DNA of 64,000 nucleotides, from the NCBI GenBank assembly GCA_963969495.1, contig OZ018321.1, positions 193,748,087 through 193,812,086 on the forward strand, read 5' to 3'. This stretch comes from Ceratothoa steindachneri. Lineage: Eukaryota > Arthropoda > Malacostraca > Isopoda > Cymothoidae. A model generated the notes under the pieces. It saw only the letters and a program-made list of their open reading frames with translations, did not search any database and was not told the DNA's origin. Of this stretch, positions 60,308 through 64,000 are shown piece after piece (position 1 is the first letter of the stretch; the number at the start of each line of letters is the position of its first letter). A program made the position numbers and the translations under genes.

Positions 60308-61402
60308 ATAGTGAAACCACTGTATAGGAGCCAAAAGTTTAATTTACAGGCCTAGTTTCGGTATGTAGTTTATCATACCCTCTTCAGTCGTATACTGAGA
60401 ATGCAAATTGTTACAAAAGTCTATAAATAGCGTACATACCAGAAAAATAGAAAGAAAAACCACAAAAAAACACAAAACGAGGGGAAAAGGTCATTAATCA
60501 GGGGGTGTGAGTCTAAGATCGTTGACTAAGCTGTTTACGATGAGGTTACGGGAATGGAGGCTGCATTTCAATTGCCCACTTAGTAAATTAAAATTGGGAA
60601 TTTCTCCTATTAATATAGATTCTACTATTTTTCTTTTACGGAAATCTTTATAATTATATATGATTTGTGCCTTTGAATAGTAAATTGGCGGTTGAAATTG
60701 CAAATATGATTAAAAATACTGAATGTTGTACTGCTTCGTCTGACATCACCTTTATGTTCATAAATTCATTTTGTTAAGGTTCTTTCGGTCTCTCGCATGT
60801 AGAATGGGGGACAGTTTGTAGAGCTACATGGTATTAAATATACACCTGCTTCATTTGGCTGATCCACGGGCGTGGTCGAGGGGAAAGATTTAAGGATAGA
60901 AGAAGGGTATTTAATTGTGGTTAGGCCTAGAGAAATAACTTTGTTCACTCCTTTGCGGAGGGGAGAAAAGGGAAGGGATAGACACTTCATATTACTAAAT
61001 TTGTTTTTATCCTCGGGGTGGTAATGAGTAGAATTTGCTTTAGATAAACTTTCATTGATTACGTGAAGGGGATAATTTAATTCAATGAAACTGAAGGTTA
61101 TATATGTAATCTCGTCTTCTAGAAAGCAAGGGTCACATATCCTAAGTGCTCTCAAAAACATACCTGATGCAACGGCTCACTTAATGTTAATATCACGATG
61201 AGAAAAGAAATGCATATAAGAGTTAGAATGGGTTGGTTTTCGGTACACAGTGAAGCTAATTTTGTCAATGACTCTAACAATTTTTACATCAAGAAAGAAA
61301 CAATCGCATTCTCAGTATACGACTGAAGAGGGTATGATAAACTGCGTACCGAAACTAGTCTCGTAAATTAAACTTTTGGCTCCTATACAGTGGTTTCACT
61401 AT
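60308..61402 (-). mobile_element. Penelope-like element fragment between 97-nt inverted repeats
   Basis: 60308-60404 and 61306-61402 are near-perfect reverse complements (for example TCATACCCTCTTCAGTCGTA on one side, its complement on the other). They enclose the 3' part of a Penelope-like retroelement on the minus strand. The coding sequence on the 5' side stops exactly where the right inverted repeat begins, a form known from Penelope-like elements with inverted terminal repeats and 5' truncation. Confidence 0.8.
60490..61305 (-). pseudogene. Penelope-like reverse transcriptase C-terminus with GIY-YIG endonuclease, broken
   Basis: Minus strand: FLDVKIVRVIDKISFTVYRK then PTHSNSYMHFFSHRDINIK (about 61300-61175), a stop, and LRALRICDPCFLEDE, the end of the Penelope RT. 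The linker leads to AGVYLIPC (60846-60826) and FYMRETERTL (60804-60787), the two core motifs of the GIY-YIG nuclease. The usual Gly of YIG is Arg here (Y-M-R), and a TGA follows RTLTK. The frame resumes with IYEHKGDVRR, and after a further frameshift PPIYYSKAQIIYNYKDFRKR and KIVESILIGE. The nuclease cuts target DNA for priming. This copy is inactive. Confidence 0.85.
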
Positions 61403-61658
61403 TATATATCGTCGTGGTATAGGTTTCTATATACCATACATATATCTATTATATTCGATTTTTACAGTGCGCGGGGTTTCCTTTTAATACCTTCGGTCGG
61501 CCGTGTCCGATTACCAGGTCAGATTCTCGTAAGGGAGGCCTAATCCAATATAGCTACTTTAATTCTTTATTGGCTGAGTATTCAAAGTCTCACTGTGTTA
61601 CAGGCTATTACACGGCTATGAAGAGCTCAAAGGTTGAGAGTAAAGGAGTTGACATAAA
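61403..61658. other. Short spacer between the Penelope-like and Tc1-like elements
   Basis: No gene or repeat recognised. Confidence 0.5.
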
Positions 61659-61660
61659 TA

Positions 61661-63069
61661 CAGTGGCGGCAACAAAAAAAGTGACATTGAATATTGGCAA
61701 TAGAAATCGATACATAAAATCGCTTTCACGATTTTACTTGCCAACAAGCCAATGAAAAGGGGCGGGGCTTATGCCACGAGTGGATGACTCTCCTGAGCTA
61801 AGACAACAGAACTGCGCTTTATTGGAACTCACTGTCTCGTTTGAGCTCGTACAGTGAGGTTTTGGTGTACAACGCTCCAGCGTGCTGATTTCCTGCATTC
61901 GTGCCTACATTTGACGTGCTATAACTTCTGTGCAAGTGGATACAATGGGGCGGAAAAAGCTTTCTATGACAGAGAAAAGCCGTGCCTTGACCCTATTAGA
62001 GCAGGGAAAGTCTTTTATTGATGTAGCAGCAGATTTAGGAACCTCAAGAAATACGATTTATCGCCTAAAACGGGCAGCTGAGTTATTGCAACCAGGTACC
62101 ATACCAAAGAGGAAGGAGGGCACTGGTGCAGCTAGGAAGACATCTCCAAGGACTGATAATATCCTAAGGCGTGAAGTGATGTCAGACCCTTCTGTAACCT
62201 CCGCTTCAATCAAGGAAAAACACCCAGACCTTCTCCAGAACGTCGCCCTCAGGCCTATCCGTCATCGCTTACAGAAGGACTTAGGCCTACCGGCTTGCCG
62301 CGCTGCCAAGAAGCCACTTCTTACCAAGGCTATGAAGATGAAAAGGCTCACTTTTTGCAAGACCTATAAACATTGGACAGCTGCCCATTGGAAGAAGGTG
62401 ATGTTCAGTGATGAGAGCACCTTTAGGCTAGTCAGAGGAGAGTCAAAGATCGTGCGTCGTCCCAGCAATGTGTCTCGGTATGACCCAAAATATACCGTGA
62501 AAACTGTGAAGCACCCTGATAGTGTGATGGTGTGGGGTGCCTTTAGTGGAAACAAGGGCAGAGGAGGTCTGTACTTCCTTCCCAAGAATGTAACCATGAG
62601 GGGGACTAACTATTTCGAAGTTTTGAAGCAGCACATGCTGCCATTTTGGGAAATTCATCGGTGTGAATTTTTCATGCATGATGGTGCCCCTGCTCACAGG
62701 TCCCAGTTAGTAAAAAGGTTCTTCAATGATAATAATATTAGTGTTTTGGAGTGGCCTGGTAATTCCCCGGACCTAAATCCTATTGAGAATGCTTGGAATC
62801 TGATGAAATCCAAAGTTCAAGAGACAGCATCCGGCAGCATCAAGGACCTGATAGAATCACTGAAGAAGATCTGGGTTACGATCGACCCCACCTACTTCGC
62901 AAACCTCGCTGAATCAATGCCCAATCGACTCAGAATGGTCATCATGTGCAAGGGCAACATGACCAAGTATTAACTTTCATGAAATATTCATAATAAAATA
63001 TGTAAGTTACATTTTTCTGTTTCATTTTCCCCGAATTGTCACATGTCACTTTTTTTGTTGCCACCACTG
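61661..63069 (+). mobile_element. Tc1-like DNA transposon, structurally complete (1409 bp)
   Basis: 27-nt terminal inverted repeats with one mismatch (61661-61687 and 63043-63069, starting CAGTGGCGGCAACAAAAAAA and, in complement, CAGTGGTGGCAACAAAAAAA) are flanked by TA on both sides (61659-61660 and 63070-63071), the Tc1/mariner target duplication. One uninterrupted transposase gene fills the inside. Confidence 0.92.
61945..62973 (+). CDS. Tc1-like transposase, DD34E, intact 342 aa
   Basis: Cut-and-paste transposase that binds the terminal repeats and joins the element to TA sites. The ATG at 61945 is chosen over the longer non-ATG frame: its context ACAATGG is good for eukaryotic initiation and the protein begins MGRKKLSMTEKSRALT. 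The N-terminal helix-turn-helix is DVAADLGTSRNTIYRLKRA (about residues 29-48); a second HTH-like region lies at about residues 70-115. The catalytic triad is Asp156 (FSDES, codon 62410-62412), Asp246 (HDGAPAH, 62680-62682) and Glu281 (NPIENAW, 62785-62787), giving exactly 34 residues between the last two. Length (342 aa) is normal for the family. No stop or frameshift is visible, so it may encode an active protein; activity is inference. Confidence 0.93.
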   Translation: MGRKKLSMTEKSRALTLLEQGKSFIDVAADLGTSRNTIYRLKRAAELLQPGTIPKRKEGTGAARKTSPRTDNILRREVMSDPSVTSASIKEKHPDLLQNVALRPIRHRLQKDLGLPACRAAKKPLLTKAMKMKRLTFCKTYKHWTAAHWKKVMFSDESTFRLVRGESKIVRRPSNVSRYDPKYTVKTVKHPDSVMVWGAFSGNKGRGGLYFLPKNVTMRGTNYFEVLKQHMLPFWEIHRCEFFMHDGAPAHRSQLVKRFFNDNNISVLEWPGNSPDLNPIENAWNLMKSKVQETASGSIKDLIESLKKIWVTIDPTYFANLAESMPNRLRMVIMCKGNMTKY

Positions 63070-63074
63070 TAGAC

Positions 63075-64000
63075 TTTACTAAATAGTATTAATTTAGGTT
63101 AAATGGTAGAACAATAAAAGACATATAATAAGACAAATAGTTACAGTGGTTAACGGGCAGGTACTAAGATTAGGTATTTAAAATGCAATAAAATGGGTTG
63201 GCTGGATGGAATTAAAATTTGGCTTTACACGGGGACACAGTGAACACACAATGATAAGGGATAGGGGGGGGGGGGCAGTAGGCGGCAATCATAAATTTAG
63301 GGAAGCTAAAATATATGTTAGAATAACTTGTACAAAATGGAGGACGGGGGAAGACAATGGTCGTTTTCTGCGAAGTGGGGAATAGAGGTTGAGTCACTTC
63401 GACGGGGTCCAGGGTCAACTTACTCAGAGTTGAAGTATTACTTTGAGATGACTGGGGGAAGAAGCAGAGCCTTCGAGAGTGGAGGCTGTGAATTCTTCAG
63501 GTGGAATTTCTTCGAAGAAAACGGAGGGTGAGTTTTCTTCTGAGACGTCAACGGGTTGTTTGGGCGACTATGCGTAATTAAGGGAGTATTACGCGAAGAT
63601 CAATCTTCAATGAAGACTTTTGGGACAAGACTTGGGTTCTTCTTTGGAGAAGGAGACGTTGCACGGAGTCAGACGGGTATTCTTACGGGGAGAGGATTCT
63701 TGACTAATCCAGGGTGGATACTTGTTTTATCCAAGGAGGGATATTCGATTTTATCCCACAAATTCCTTGCCTTCGGCGTATGACAACCCGAATCGAGGAG
63801 GAGTAAGATAGTCTGTTCCACATGAGCTTTTCTTGCCCAATCTCCTTGATTCCTGGCGACACAGGTAAATATGTACACCTGAAGTGAGGGAGCTTACCCC
63901 ATAGAATGTAGGGAGAGTATCGTCCATCGTTTGAGTAGTGCGAACGCGGCTTCGGCTGTCGTTTACCTCAGGCGATCCTTGCGTGGCTGGAAGGGGGAAG
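63075..64000. other. Non-coding stretch, nothing recognised
   Basis: No family, tRNA-like motif or clear repeat on either strand. A short G run lies at about 63265-63275. Confidence 0.5.

Overview
This window reads as animal (metazoan) intergenic or heterochromatin-like DNA, most likely from an invertebrate. An arthropod, and plausibly a crustacean, would fit: long (TA)n and (CT)n tracts, CR1-like LINEs without poly(A) tails, a Penelope-like element, Tc1/mariner and piggyBac DNA transposons, and a multicopy Cys-rich gene family that I remember from arthropod genomes. The organism call is inference. I found no convincing single-copy host gene, no rRNA and no intact tRNA. Almost every protein-coding signal belongs to a mobile element, and most are broken by stops or frameshifts. 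In several non-ATG cases the open frame is longer than the credible gene.

Layout. 0.85-1.41 kb: 3' end of a diverged CR1-like LINE (minus). 1.43-4.03 kb and 12.33-14.90 kb: two arms of a 2.6-kb inverted repeat. Between them lie LINE copy A (6.49-11.5 kb, nearly full length: 5' UTR, ORF1 with Cys-rich and SGNH-esterase domains, ORF2 with APE endonuclease and reverse transcriptase) and a Tc1 remnant. LINE copy B (14.90-19.27 kb) abuts the right arm and has an internal deletion and inversion. A fragment of a second CR1 lineage (19.57-20.02 kb) is followed by LINE copy C (20.07-23.05 kb), whose ORF2 stays in one frame with only four stop codons.

23.98-25.83 kb (minus): decayed Cys-rich multicopy gene with one visible intron. 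27.1-27.9 kb: nested palindromes with tRNA-like heads and TA tracts. 28.98-30.8 kb (minus): decayed L2/Rex-like LINE. 30.79-31.30 kb: tandem duplication carrying tRNA-Leu-like heads. 33.66 kb: tiny CR1 scrap. 34.4-37.6 kb: hairpin repeat and tRNA-derived SINE-like pieces. 40.5-41.1 kb: 28-bp minisatellite. 41.62-43.18 kb: Tc1-like element with long inverted ends. 43.4-45.0 kb: zinc-knuckle ORF1 of a jockey-like LINE. 46.1-53.2 kb: piggyBac-like element (minus) with two introns; its first intron holds a jockey-like LINE in the opposite orientation. 56.9-57.8 kb: another CR1 fragment. 58.7-60.3 kb: cluster of composite repeats with very long TA tracts. 60.31-61.40 kb: Penelope-like fragment flanked by 97-nt inverted repeats. 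61.66-63.07 kb: a structurally intact Tc1-like transposon.

The window therefore shows repeated insertion and nesting rather than a cooperating gene set. The best candidates for a closer look are the 3'-terminal hairpin with a GNRA tetraloop shared by three diverged CR1-type lineages, the spliced piggyBac gene with a LINE in its intron, the intact Tc1 element, and the 2.6-kb inverted repeat.
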